Part shown: positions 1 through 6,712 of the stretch, piece by piece
Layout of the letters: each line of letters begins with the position of its first letter
Position numbering within the stretch: position 1 is the first letter of the stretch
Assembly (NCBI GenBank): GCA_050743625.1
Contig: JBOGED010000626.1
Coordinates: forward strand, 1-9,721
DNA length: 9,721 nt
Source: JBOGED01 sp050743625
Lineage (GTDB): Bacteria; Actinomycetota; Nitriliruptoria; Euzebyales; Egibacteraceae
Direction of reading: 5' to 3'
Translations under genes and position numbers: made by a program
The notes under the pieces: model-generated
What the model was told of the DNA's origin: nothing
Databases searched by the model: none
What the model saw: the letters and a program-made list of their open reading frames with translations, nothing else

Positions 1-53
1 TCGTAGCGGTGTTCGACGCGCGCCCGCTGAGCGAGCGAGACTGTGCCGCATGA
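1..53 (+). CDS. C-terminal end of an upstream gene (partial)
   Basis: A reading frame enters from the left edge and reads VAVFDARPLSERDCAA before a TGA at 51-53. That stop overlaps the ATG of the next gene (ATGA, 50-53), the usual signature of translational coupling, which is the main reason to take this short tail as real coding sequence. Only 16 residues are visible, so the product cannot be named. It indicates that the 166-residue gene downstream is the second or later member of an operon that starts outside the window. Confidence 0.55.
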   Translation, partial: VAVFDARPLSERDCAA

Positions 54-550
54 GTGATTTCGAGAGCGCTCTTCGCGCAAAGCTGGCCCGCAACACCGAG
101 CTTGCCGAGGAGCGCGCGCAGGCTGAGAAGCAGATGGACCGCGCGGTCGAGGAGCGCGAGGCGGAGGAAGCGCGCCAACGGCAAGAGCTCCAGGCCGCGC
201 AACGCCAGCGTCATGGGGTGCTCGTCGAGCACCTGAAGACCGTGACCCAGGCGCTCAAGCAGTCCTCCCCCGACGAGTTCATCGTCCGCACCAGCTGGAC
301 TCAGTCGGGCGAGGAGTTCATCGCCAAGCTTTCGACCCGCGGGATGAGCCCCGCCCGCTCGCTGTTCATCGAGCTCGACCGCGACGACGACGAGGTGCTC
401 GCCCGCTGGACAAGCGCGGTCGGCAACAGCCTCGAGCTGTGGCACCTCCTAGAGGTCAACCCCGACCTCCTCACCCAACTCGTCCTCCAAGTAGCCGACC
501 AAGAACTCTGGAAAGGCCGCACCAGCCCCCCAGACTTCCCCACAACATAA
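50..550 (+). CDS. Hypothetical coiled-coil protein, 166 aa
   Basis: I do not recognise this protein. Residues about 8-60 are almost only Ala, Glu, Arg, Gln and Lys in heptad-like spacing (ERAQAEKQ, EEREAEEARQRQ), which predicts a long soluble coiled coil. Residues about 60-155 look like a small alpha/beta domain with alternating hydrophobic and charged stretches (EEFIAKLS, SLFIELDRDDDEVLARW) and two leucine-rich helices (LELWHLLEV, LLTQLVLQVADQELW). There is no signal peptide, membrane segment or metal-binding motif. The ATG at 50 is chosen because it overlaps the TGA of the preceding frame, so the two genes are probably co-translated. The C-terminus is Pro/Ser/Thr-rich and looks disordered. 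A structural or scaffolding partner of the upstream product is possible, but nothing in the sequence shows it. Confidence 0.75.
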   Translation: MSDFESALRAKLARNTELAEERAQAEKQMDRAVEEREAEEARQRQELQAAQRQRHGVLVEHLKTVTQALKQSSPDEFIVRTSWTQSGEEFIAKLSTRGMSPARSLFIELDRDDDEVLARWTSAVGNSLELWHLLEVNPDLLTQLVLQVADQELWKGRTSPPDFPTT

Positions 551-613
551 GGGTGCGGCTCTCGTGAAGGGACGTCGCGCAGCCGGCGGCCCCCGTGTCA
601 CTGGGCCTTCGGT

Positions 614-661
614 GCTTGACCGCAGCGTTCCTCCGGATGTGGAGGAAAGTGGCGGTTGAGC
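614..661. repeat. Stem-loop repeat, copy 1
   Basis: The inner stem TTCCTCC (628-634) pairs perfectly with GGAGGAA (641-647) around a 6-nt loop. The outer stem 614-623 pairs over 10 bp with 652-661, counting two G-T wobbles. The two stems are joined by a short internal loop with a G-A mismatch (627/648). The sequence core is repeated 62 bp further on. It could be a REP-like repeat, a transcribed RNA element or an intergenic terminator; the window cannot decide. Confidence 0.6.
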
Positions 662-679
662 GCGCCGGCAACGCGGTTG

Positions 680-720
680 AGCTGCAGCGTTCCTTCGCAT
701 ACGAAGGAAAGTTGCGGGCT
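680..720. repeat. Stem-loop repeat, copy 2 (62 bp after copy 1)
   Basis: The inner stem TTCCTTCG (690-697) pairs perfectly with CGAAGGAA (702-709) around the loop CATA, and GCAGC (684-688) pairs with GTTGC (711-715) with one wobble. Aligned to copy 1 at a constant offset of 62 with no gaps, it keeps GCAGCGTTCCT and AGGAAAGT. The base pair C633-G642 of copy 1 has become T695-A704, a compensatory change, and the G-A mismatch is kept (689/710). This supports selection on structure, or origin as a mobile palindromic repeat. Confidence 0.6.
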
Positions 721-852
721 GGAGGAACTGGCGTGCCCGCGCGCGGCGGCGCCGCTCTTAAGGCAAAAATCCGGCAAACCGGGCGACGTGTAGCCCGATT
801 CTCTTCTCAGTGCAGGACACCGGTGAGTGACGGGTGGGGATGCAGAGGTTCG

Positions 853-858
853 TAGACT
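853..858 (+). promoter_or_regulatory. Possible -10 box for leaderless sua5 transcript
   Basis: TAGACT fits the actinobacterial -10 pattern TANNNT and ends 7 nt before the GTG at 866. That spacing is typical of leaderless mRNAs, which are common in this phylum. No good -35 lies at 17 bp; the nearest candidate, GTGACG at 827-832, is 20 bp away. This is a weak call. Confidence 0.3.
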
Positions 859-865
859 CGGCGGC

Positions 866-1849
866 GTGACGATACCTTGGTCTGACCTGATCGCCGAGCT
901 GCCCATGGACGCCGACGAGCTGCGCGAGGCGGCGGAGATGCTCCGGGCTGGGGGGCTCGTGGCGTTTCCGACGGAGACCGTGTACGGGCTGGGCGCGAAC
1001 GCGTTCGATGAGCGGGCCGTGGCGAGGATCTTCGAGGTCAAAGGACGCCCGGCCGACAATCCTCTCATCGTGCACCTCGCTGGCGAGTCAGGTCTCGCGG
1101 CCGTCGCGGCCGACATCCCGCCACTGGCCCAGCGCCTTGCGGCTCGGTTCTGGCCTGGACCCCTCACATTGGTCGTCCCCGCCGCGCCCGCGCTACCCGC
1201 GGTCGTGACCGGCGGCCTTGGCACTGTGGCGGTGCGGGTCCCCGACCATCCGGTGGCCCTCGCCCTGTTGGATGCCGCCGGTGTACCCGTGGCGGCGCCC
1301 AGCGCCAACCGCTCCGGGCGCCCGAGCCCGACGACCGCTGCTCACGTCACCGACGATTTCGGCGGCCAGATCGACCTCGTCCTCGACGCCGGGCCGTGTG
1401 AGCTGGGACTTGAATCCACCGTCGTCGACGCGCGTGGCGACCATCCCGTCGTGCTCCGTGAGGGCGCCGTGACACGTGAGCAGCTGGGGTTGCGGCCGGA
1501 ATCAGACGGCACTGCGGCGGATCTGGCCACCTCTCCGGGCACGCGGCACCGCCACTACACCCCACGCTGCGACGTGGAAATCGCGGCGATCGGGGAAGGA
1601 CCCGCCCGGGCGCGCGCGCTTGCGGCTACCGGCTCGCGGGTCGGGCTCGTTGCCCCGCGGGACGCGTCGGGGCCCGCGATCCGCCAACTCGGCCGCTACG
1701 CGGATGCCGCGGAGCTGGGGCGAATGCTTTACCGCACTCTCCGCGCCGCCGAGAAGGCGGGCGTCGACATCGTGGTTGTCGAGGCCGTCGAACCCATCGG
1801 CATCGGCCGCGCGGTGATGGACCGCTTGGAGCGCGCCGCCGCGCGCTGA
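866..1849 (+). CDS. sua5: Threonylcarbamoyl-AMP synthase (Sua5/YwlC, full-length two-domain type)
   Basis: This cytosolic enzyme makes threonylcarbamoyl-AMP from threonine, bicarbonate and ATP for the t6A37 modification of ANN-decoding tRNAs; the TsaD complex then transfers the group. With the GTG start, the YrdC/Sua5 core shows PTETVYGLG (residues about 35-43), VKGRPADNPLIVHL (from about 58, including the Lys/Arg ATP-threonine pocket), the SAN motif in PSANRSGRPS (about 145-154) and ESTVVD (about 183-188). The linker SPGTRHRHYTP (about 223-233) leads into the C-terminal Sua5 domain, so this is the long form (about 327 aa) and not the short TsaC form. The start is uncertain: GTG 866 keeps the first beta strand (IAELPM) and has a possible leaderless -10. 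GTG 827 has AGGA 9 nt upstream. ATG 905 would clip the fold. The gene is intact and stands alone, with vapB following after 66 bp. Confidence 0.95.
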   Translation: MTIPWSDLIAELPMDADELREAAEMLRAGGLVAFPTETVYGLGANAFDERAVARIFEVKGRPADNPLIVHLAGESGLAAVAADIPPLAQRLAARFWPGPLTLVVPAAPALPAVVTGGLGTVAVRVPDHPVALALLDAAGVPVAAPSANRSGRPSPTTAAHVTDDFGGQIDLVLDAGPCELGLESTVVDARGDHPVVLREGAVTREQLGLRPESDGTAADLATSPGTRHRHYTPRCDVEIAAIGEGPARARALAATGSRVGLVAPRDASGPAIRQLGRYADAAELGRMLYRTLRAAEKAGVDIVVVEAVEPIGIGRAVMDRLERAAAR

Positions 1850-1862
1850 CCGCCGGAGGCGG
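1850..1862 (+). terminator. Small GC hairpin after sua5
   Basis: CCGCC-GGA-GGCGG directly follows the sua5 stop codon. It has a 5-bp stem and no T-tract, so termination here would be weak or Rho-assisted. It lies just upstream of the vapBC operator. Confidence 0.3.
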
Positions 1863-1867
1863 GCCCA

Positions 1868-1899
1868 GTCGTCTGATATCATGCCCGATATCAGACGAC
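1868..1899. promoter_or_regulatory. Perfect 13-bp inverted repeat, probable VapB/VapBC operator
   Basis: GTCGTCTGATATC (1868-1880) and GATATCAGACGAC (1887-1899) are exact reverse complements separated by ATGCCC. The element ends 16 bp before the vapB ATG and covers the likely promoter. Ribbon-helix-helix antitoxins bind such palindromes as dimers or with their toxin to repress their own operon (established for the VapBC/FitAB families). That this site is the autoregulatory operator is inferred from position and symmetry. Confidence 0.85.
1874..1882 (+). promoter_or_regulatory. Extended -10 promoter of vapBC, inside the operator
   Basis: TGA-TATCAT carries the extended -10 dinucleotide TG (1874-1875) and a -10 hexamer TATCAT (1877-1882), one base from consensus. 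The -35 region (about 1854-1859, CGGAGG) is poor, as is usual when an extended -10 is used. Transcription would start near 1889, inside the right arm of the palindrome, so bound repressor would directly block RNA polymerase. Confidence 0.6.
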
Positions 1900-1915
1900 G
1901 AGGACGGTGAGTGAG

Positions 1916-2134
1916 ATGGCGTTCCCGATCCGGGGTATTCCACCAGAGGTAGTCGAGAAGCTGGACACTGCCGCGGCGGCCAAAGGCATGAGCCGGAACG
2001 CCTACGTAATAGAAGTGTTGACGCGGCACGTGCAGCGGACCCGGCCGACGGTGACCCGCGAGTCGTTCGCTCACGCGGCCGAACTCGCCGCCGACCTCGG
2101 CGACGAAGCCCTCCTTCGAGCCGCGTGGTCGTGA
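1916..2134 (+). CDS. vapB: Ribbon-helix-helix antitoxin, VapB/FitA-like
   Basis: This 72-residue protein starts MAFPIRGIPPEVVEKLDTAA, the classic ribbon-helix-helix layout: a short beta strand (residues about 2-6) for DNA contact, helix 1 (about 8-20), then GMSRNAYVIEVLTRHV as turn and helix 2 (about 24-40). The C-terminal acidic/Ala-rich part, ending LLRAAWS, would be the disordered toxin-wrapping segment. It should dimerise, bind the palindrome at 1868-1899 and neutralise the PIN toxin encoded next. ATG 1916 is chosen because AGGA lies 11 nt upstream and the strand begins right after it; GTG 1907 would add three residues but sits too close to the AGGA. Its stop TGA (2132-2134) overlaps GTG 2131 (GTGA), the expected toxin start, a coupling typical of these operons. 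Confidence 0.88.
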   Translation: MAFPIRGIPPEVVEKLDTAAAAKGMSRNAYVIEVLTRHVQRTRPTVTRESFAHAAELAADLGDEALLRAAWS

Positions 2135-2136
2135 CC

Positions 2137-2152
2137 GATTGGTTGATTGGTT
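2137..2152 (+). repeat. 8-bp tandem duplication GATTGGTT x2 at the toxin start
   Basis: GATTGGTT occurs twice back to back (2137-2144, 2145-2152) and is followed by GATC. Removing one unit gives GTG ACC GAT TGG TTG ATC GAC AAG, that is MTDWLIDK, starting at GTG 2131 inside the antitoxin stop. With both units present, the GTG 2131 frame stops at TGA 2152-2154 after seven codons. The repeat therefore looks like a slippage duplication that knocked the toxin out of its coupled frame. Confidence 0.8.
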
Positions 2153-2543
2153 GATCGACAAGTCCGCGTTATGGAAGCTACCGCGCTCGCCCGACTACGA
2201 CCTTTGGCTTGACCGTATCAATCGTGGCCGGGTGTGGGCAAGCCTTCCGACCTGGCTTGAGGTAATGGTGTCCGCACGGGATCCAGACCACTGGCCGACG
2301 CTGCGGCACCAGCTTCTCGAACCGCTCTTGGAAGCGCACGCGACTCCGCGTTCCGAAGCGGTAGCCGTCGAGATCATGGAAGCACTGCTGGATGCACGGC
2401 TGCACCGCTCCGTGCCGCTGCCGGACGTCATAATCGCGTCCGTTGCGGCTGTCCACCGGCTGACGGTGCTCCATCACGACCGCGACTTCGACCGCATTAG
2501 CGAGGTGTATGGCGAGCCCGCCACCGAGCGGCTCAACGCCTGA
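2139..2543 (+). CDS. vapC: PIN-domain ribonuclease toxin, VapC-like; 5' end frame-shifted
   Basis: PIN-domain toxins cleave RNA using a cluster of acidic residues that hold Mg2+ or Mn2+. Read from TTG 2139 the 134-residue product has the first Asp in LIDKSAL (D7), Glu in LPTWLEV (E41), Asp in the LPDVIIASVA helix (D96) and the final HHDRDFD (D114/D116), so the active site looks complete and the length is normal. The odd point is the start. The expected GTG at 2131, overlapping the antitoxin stop, is put out of frame by an 8-bp duplication. TTG 2139 or TTG 2151 would restore nearly the same N-terminus but lack a good Shine-Dalgarno, so expression probably depends on reinitiation after vapB and is likely reduced. 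It ends 7 bp before the convergent 3' end of the next gene. Confidence 0.82.
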   Translation: MVDWLIDKSALWKLPRSPDYDLWLDRINRGRVWASLPTWLEVMVSARDPDHWPTLRHQLLEPLLEAHATPRSEAVAVEIMEALLDARLHRSVPLPDVIIASVAAVHRLTVLHHDRDFDRISEVYGEPATERLNA

Positions 2544-2550
2544 AAGATTC

Positions 2551-3003
2551 TCAGCTTCGGTGGGACCAGACTGGCGCGCCCAGGTAGCGGATGGGTTCGG
2601 GGAAGAGCCCGACGACGCGGTGGCGGACCTCCGTGCCTGCGGCGGCCGCGTCCAGTTCGGTGGCGGTGGCGTCACCGGCCACGAACCGGCGGAGCACCTC
2701 GACGAAGTGATCGGCAAACAGCGGGAAGGCCACATCGACGACGAACGGTGCCTGCGGATCAGGATCGGGGTGGTTCGCCGCGAGCCAAAGGTGGTCGACC
2801 TCGGTGCCGCGGAGGTCGAGACCTCCACGGTAGACCGTAGCGGTCACGCCAAGCTGGCCAATGATTCCGGCCACCCGGTGGACCACCTGGCGGGGATCGA
2901 GCGCGGAGAATGGCTCCTGGCGATGCTCGCGCTCTAGCCGGTCCAGGAAGACGGCGGCGAAAGGGCCGGAGAGCGGGCGGGATTGAAAGGTCCTTGTTTC
3001 CAA
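2551..3003 (-). CDS. Conserved-looking hypothetical protein, 150 aa, downstream of recD2
   Basis: I cannot name this protein. With the TTG start at 3003 it begins METRTFQSRP. It continues with a helical part (residues about 15-50, including DRLEREHR and RQVVHRVAGIIGQLG) and a beta-rich centre with VDHLWL (about 69-74) and VVDVAFPLF (about 88-96). It ends GLFPEPIRYLGAPVW. The His and Asp in DHLWL...VVDVAF recall the second half of transglutaminase/NlpC-like folds, but no catalytic Cys is present, so this is only a resemblance. TTG 3003 is chosen because GGAGG (3011-3015) lies exactly 7 nt upstream and the start then falls just after the helicase stop (3017-3019). An ATG at 3042 would overlap the helicase by 26 bp and has no such site. 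It is probably co-transcribed with recD2. Confidence 0.65.
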   Translation of the reverse strand: METRTFQSRPLSGPFAAVFLDRLEREHRQEPFSALDPRQVVHRVAGIIGQLGVTATVYRGGLDLRGTEVDHLWLAANHPDPDPQAPFVVDVAFPLFADHFVEVLRRFVAGDATATELDAAAAGTEVRHRVVGLFPEPIRYLGAPVWSHRS

Positions 3004-3010
3004 GGCCTCA

Positions 3011-3015
3011 CCTCC
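3011..3015 (-). promoter_or_regulatory. Strong Shine-Dalgarno that sets a TTG start
   Basis: On the minus strand GGAGG is followed by 7 nt and then TTG (3003-3001). It sits within a few bases of the recD2 stop, which supports reading the TTG and not the upstream in-frame ATG (3042) as the start of the 150-residue protein. Confidence 0.6.
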
Positions 3016-3016
3016 C

Positions 3017-5203
3017 TCACCGTGAGCGCTTGCTGTCTCCATCAGTAGGGCTGGACAGGTCGCTTGTCAAGCGTGCCGTCAACAGAGTCCTGCGCGAGCG
3101 GAGCCCTGCCCCGGCTCGGCGGGCGCCGTCGACGACCAACCCTGGGTCGCCGACCAGCAGTAATCCCCGCTCTGCCCGGGTGATGGCCGTATAAATCAGC
3201 TCACGCCACAGCATGGACCGGTGCGCCGGATCCAACACGAGGACAACGACCGGCCACTCGCCGCCTTGCGACTTGTGCACGGTGAGGCACCAAGCGGGGA
3301 CGAGGTCAGCGGCCTGGTCGTTGTCGTAGGTGACCAGCCCGTAGGGGAAGGCAACCTCCAGCGTCCTGTTGGTCGCGTCGGTGGCGGCGACCTCACCGAT
3401 GTCGCCGTTCGCGACGTCCAGCTCGGCGTCGTTGCGCGTCTGGACCACTCGGTCGCCCTCGTGGAACCCCGCGACCGCACGCCGGCCGTTCGCGGGGTTC
3501 AGCCGCTCTTTCAACCGCTCGTTCAGCCGGTCGACCCCGGCCGGCCCTCGGTACATCGGTGCGAGCACCTGCACCTGCGCGGGCGGGAGATCGAAGAAGT
3601 CTGGCGCCCTAGTGGCGACGATCTCCGCGACGCGGTCCGCGATCCGCAGGGGATGCTCGGGCACGGCGAACACGTCGCCTTGGCGGCCACGGGGTCGCTC
3701 AGCTTGGCCGGCGTTGACCTCGTGGGCCAGCGTCACGATGCGGCTCGCGGCTGCCTGCCGGTGAATCTTGGTCAGCCGCGTCGAGGGCACCAAGGGGCAC
3801 GCGAGGAGGTCGCGAAGCACCGCGCCCGGGCCGACCGACGGCAGCTGATCGGCATCCCCGACCAGCACGAGATGAGCGCCATCGCCCACGGCTTGAGACA
3901 ACGCCCAGGCGAGGCGAGTGTCGGCCATCGACCACTCGTCCGCCACCACGACGTCCTGTGGGAGGCGGCGGTCATCGTCGTAGCTGAACACGAACCCGGT
4001 CTCGGCATTGTCCTCGCTGGTCACGGGCCGGGCCTCGAGCAGCCGGTGGATCGTCGACGCCCGGGCGCCCGTCATCTCCTCGAGCCGCCGGGCCGCCCGT
4101 CCCGTCGGCGCGCACAGCGCGATCGCGATGTTGCGGGACCGGCATGCTCGGACGATCTCCATCACGGTACGGGTCTTGCCCGTGCCCGGGCCGCCGGTCA
4201 GCACGGACACCGCCGAGGTCAGGGCGGCGCGCACCGCCGCGCTCTGCTCGGGCGTCAGCGCCGTGTCCACCTCGTGCTCGGCGGCCACCGGGCGGACGCG
4301 AGACTCGGCCCCGGACAGCCGGGCAAGCGCTCGAGCCAACCCGCGCTCGGCGGCCAAGTCGCCACGGGTGTACCACCGCTCGGGTTGGCTGCCGTCGAAC
4401 GGCTCGGCGTCGACGACGAGCAGCCCCTGCTCGGCGGCCAGCTGGAGCGCGGGCCCCGCCTCGTCGCGCCGGACACCCAACAGCTGGGCGGTCTCGCCGG
4501 CCAGCTCGGCGGTGTCGAGCAGGACGTGGCCTGTCCGTGCGCAGCGCTGCCGGTGCGCGGTGAACGCGCCGGCGCGCAGGCGTCGCGGGTCCCCAGGGTC
4601 GATCCCCGCTGCCTTCGCGAGGTCTTCGGCGTGCGCCCAGGTCACGCCACGGACCTCGAGCAACGCATAGGGGTCCTCACGCGTGAGCCGGACCGCGTCC
4701 TCGCCGAAGCGCCGGTATGCGGCCTGAGCCGCGGCGGGCCCGAGGCCGACGGGGGCAAAGGCGGCGACCAACTCTCCCAGTGCCCCCGCTCGCCGCCAGG
4801 CCGCGGCGATCTGTTCGGCGAGCGACGGCGCGATGCCCTTCACCTCGCAGAGCCGCTCGGGCTCCTTCTCGATGATCGCGCCGAGGTCGAGGCCGAAGGC
4901 CTTGACCAGGCGCTCCGCCTTCGCCTTGCCCACCCCGGGAAACCGCTCGGAGGCGAGGAACGCGATCAACCCCGCGTTGGTGCGCGGCTCGGCCTGCTCG
5001 AACCACACCGTCTCGAACGTCCGCCCGTAGCGCTCATGCTCGACCCAGCGACCCACCAGCCGGACGGGTTGGCCGGCGGTCAGCGAGGCCAGCGGCCCGC
5101 TCGCGCGCGCGCCATCGTGGCCGACAAGCTCGACGACGCCAAAGCCGGTCGCCTCATTCGCAAAGATGACGACCGCGACCTCACCGACAAGCTCCTCCTC
5201 CAT
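3017..5203 (-). CDS. recD2: RecD2-type ATP-dependent 5'-3' DNA helicase
   Basis: RecD2 helicases unwind DNA 5' to 3' outside the RecBCD complex and act in recombination and damage tolerance. From ATG 5203 the protein has 728 residues, the normal family length. Residues 1-80 form the N-terminal OB-like domain (VAVVIFANEATGFGVVEL). About 85-140 hold helix-hairpin-helix units (FPGVGKAKAERLV, VKGIAPSLAEQI). Walker A is GGPGTGKT (about 337-344), motif Ia CAPTGRAARRLEE, Walker B VVADEWSMAD (D422/E423), motif III GDADQLPSVGPG (about 449-460). Near the C-terminus are motif V TVHKSQGGEWPVVVLVLD and motif VI YTAITRAERGLLLVGD. All helicase motifs are intact. An earlier ATG at 5302 would add 33 residues unlike the family and is rejected. 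It stands 106 bp downstream of the broken hydrolase and is followed after 13 bp by the 150-residue gene. Confidence 0.95.
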   Translation of the reverse strand: MEEELVGEVAVVIFANEATGFGVVELVGHDGARASGPLASLTAGQPVRLVGRWVEHERYGRTFETVWFEQAEPRTNAGLIAFLASERFPGVGKAKAERLVKAFGLDLGAIIEKEPERLCEVKGIAPSLAEQIAAAWRRAGALGELVAAFAPVGLGPAAAQAAYRRFGEDAVRLTREDPYALLEVRGVTWAHAEDLAKAAGIDPGDPRRLRAGAFTAHRQRCARTGHVLLDTAELAGETAQLLGVRRDEAGPALQLAAEQGLLVVDAEPFDGSQPERWYTRGDLAAERGLARALARLSGAESRVRPVAAEHEVDTALTPEQSAAVRAALTSAVSVLTGGPGTGKTRTVMEIVRACRSRNIAIALCAPTGRAARRLEEMTGARASTIHRLLEARPVTSEDNAETGFVFSYDDDRRLPQDVVVADEWSMADTRLAWALSQAVGDGAHLVLVGDADQLPSVGPGAVLRDLLACPLVPSTRLTKIHRQAAASRIVTLAHEVNAGQAERPRGRQGDVFAVPEHPLRIADRVAEIVATRAPDFFDLPPAQVQVLAPMYRGPAGVDRLNERLKERLNPANGRRAVAGFHEGDRVVQTRNDAELDVANGDIGEVAATDATNRTLEVAFPYGLVTYDNDQAADLVPAWCLTVHKSQGGEWPVVVLVLDPAHRSMLWRELIYTAITRAERGLLLVGDPGLVVDGARRAGAGLRSRRTLLTARLTSDLSSPTDGDSKRSR

Positions 5204-5309
5204 GCGACTAGTGTCGCAGGGCGTCAAGAGCGCAAGCCACGCATTGCGAGGAGGTGTGGATAGCCTCGGCTGCGCTGCACAGTACGGCGAAGGGTCAACC
5301 ACACGCAGC

Positions 5310-6491
5310 TCAGTCGCCGATCGCCTGATAGATCGAGGTCCAGAAGTCGGAGTACACGTCCGAGGGCTGGGGTGAGTCCATGCGCTGCGTCATCAGGATC
5401 GCGACCAGGTCCTCCGCCGGGTCCGAGTTACCGTGACGTCCCAAGCCCGCCGTCCCACCCGAACCGTCCCGGCGTCGCCGAGATGTCGTCACGCTTGATG
5501 ATCAGGGACAGGCCGAACCCCCAGCCGCGGTTGTCCCGAGGAAGATGGTGGACGCCCCCCTCTGCTCAGGCGTCAGGTGGTCGGTCGTCATGAGCTGGAC
5601 CGAGGGTCTCGACAGGAGGCGTTCCTTGCCGGGTTTCCCCTGCCGCAGCATCATCTGACCGAAGGCGAGGTAATCGTCGATCGTCGAGACCAGCCCGCCG
5701 GCGCCATCGGGGAAGGCGGGTGATCGGCGTAGAACTCGACGCCGTCGTAGCGGGTGACGGGATTGACCTGATAGCAGGCCGCGAGCCGGTCGAGCTTCGC
5801 CGTCGGCACGCTGAAGCCGGTGTCGGTCATGCCGAGCGGCTCGAAGATTCGGCCGGCGGAAGAATGTCTCCGACGGTTGGCCCGACGCTCGTGCGATCAG
5901 CACGCCGAGCGCGGAGAGCGCCGTGCCGTACATCCACGCCTCGCCTGGCTGGCGCATCAGCGGCAGCGTGGCAACGCGACGGATCCACTCATCCGGCGCC
6001 TGCGGTATCGCCTGGTTTGGCGGTCCCGGGGCGACCTGCCGTTCGTTCGCGACCTGGAGGATCGGATACCCGCCGGGCTCCAGGATGAAGCCAACCCCCA
6101 TGCGCAAGGTCAGTAGGTCGCGTACGGTGATCGGCCGATTCGCGGGCACGGTGTCGTCAAGCGGCCCGTCGAGCCGGGTGAGCACCTTGCGGTCGGCAAG
6201 CTCGGGCAGCAGCCGGTCCACCGGCTCGTCCAACCGCAGCCGGCATTCCCCCACCAGGATCATCGTGGCCACAGCCGTGATCGGCTTGGTCAGCGAGGAG
6301 ATGCGGAAGATCGTGTCGTGCCGGATCGGGTCGCTGCCGCCGGCCTCCCTGGTGCCGATCGCATCGACGTGTACCTCGCCTCGCCGGCTGACCAGCGTGA
6401 CGACACCAGGCACGTCGCCGCGCTCGACGTGGCCGGCCATGACGTCGTGCATGCGGGCCAGCCGCGCCTTGGGCAACCCACCACTACTCAT
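5310..6491 (-). pseudogene. Serine hydrolase, beta-lactamase/EstB (class C-like) family, four frameshifts
   Basis: The conceptual protein (about 394 aa) keeps SLTK of the SxxK motif (S66, K69), the tyrosine motif in EAWMYGTALSALG (Y188), WGFGLSLIIKRDD and the third box GWDGGLGTS, so it derives from a serine beta-lactamase/esterase. The frame is broken four times by single bases: about +1 near 5851-5861, -1 near 5711-5722, -1 in a G run near 5534-5538, and +1 near 5427-5432. Between the first two, about 45 residues (conceptually AGRIFEPLGMTDTGF onward) are out of frame, then the original frame returns. After the third, a stop truncates the protein before the GWDGG box. ATG 6491 (MSSGGLPKARLARMHD) is taken as the ancestral start; the frame stays open to 6668 but that part is Arg-rich and unlike the family. 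Substrate unknown; cytosolic, since no signal peptide is seen. Confidence 0.88.
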
Positions 6492-6712
6492 CGTTGCTGC
6501 CGTGCGGAAGCGTTGTGGGGCGATATCGGGAGCGAGCCCGCCTGTGGTCCCCCGGTATGGAGCACGGCCCCTATCGAGCGGCTCGAGAACACCACGGACG
6601 ACCATGTGCTGACGGCACCCCCGCGACGCGGTCTTGGTACCCATATTTCCTCGGGGTTGAAAGGGCACAGGCGCGAAGAGGCGCCCCGACCACCGTGAAC
6701 CCGCCCGCGTCG

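Larger units (their letters stand above)
551..865. other. Non-coding spacer before sua5
   Basis: About 315 bp separate the coiled-coil gene from the chosen sua5 start. Besides two related stem-loops (614-661 and 680-720), the stretch holds a small hairpin at 771-798 (GGGC...GCCC followed by ATTCTCTT) that could act as a weak terminator. I see no convincing open reading frame in it. Frames that cross it, such as a long one on the minus strand overlapping sua5, have shadow-like Arg/Ala/Ser composition and no recognisable motif. Confidence 0.6.

Noticed and set aside
760..830. GGCAAACC...GACG...AGCC resembling a c-di-GMP (GEMM-I) riboswitch upstream of sua5
   Set aside because: The second conserved motif (GACGCAAAGCC) and the receptor stems are not present. 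Only the short GGCAAACC string matches, and sua5 is not a usual target.
598..1308. A 236-codon open frame on the - strand across the spacer and sua5
   Set aside because: It is antisense to the clear Sua5 core and has low-complexity Arg/Ala/Ser/Thr composition with no recognisable fold.
3221..5263. A 680-codon open frame on the + strand opposite recD2
   Set aside because: It is the antisense shadow of a high-GC gene: composition is rich in Arg, Gly, Val and His with no motif, whereas the minus strand carries every helicase motif.
6492..6668. N-terminal extension of the hydrolase frame up to 6668, with an ATG at 6644 preceded by GAGGA
   Set aside because: The extension is Arg-rich and unlike the family, while ATG 6491 begins the expected first helix. 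The SD-like GAGGA is only 3 nt from the ATG.
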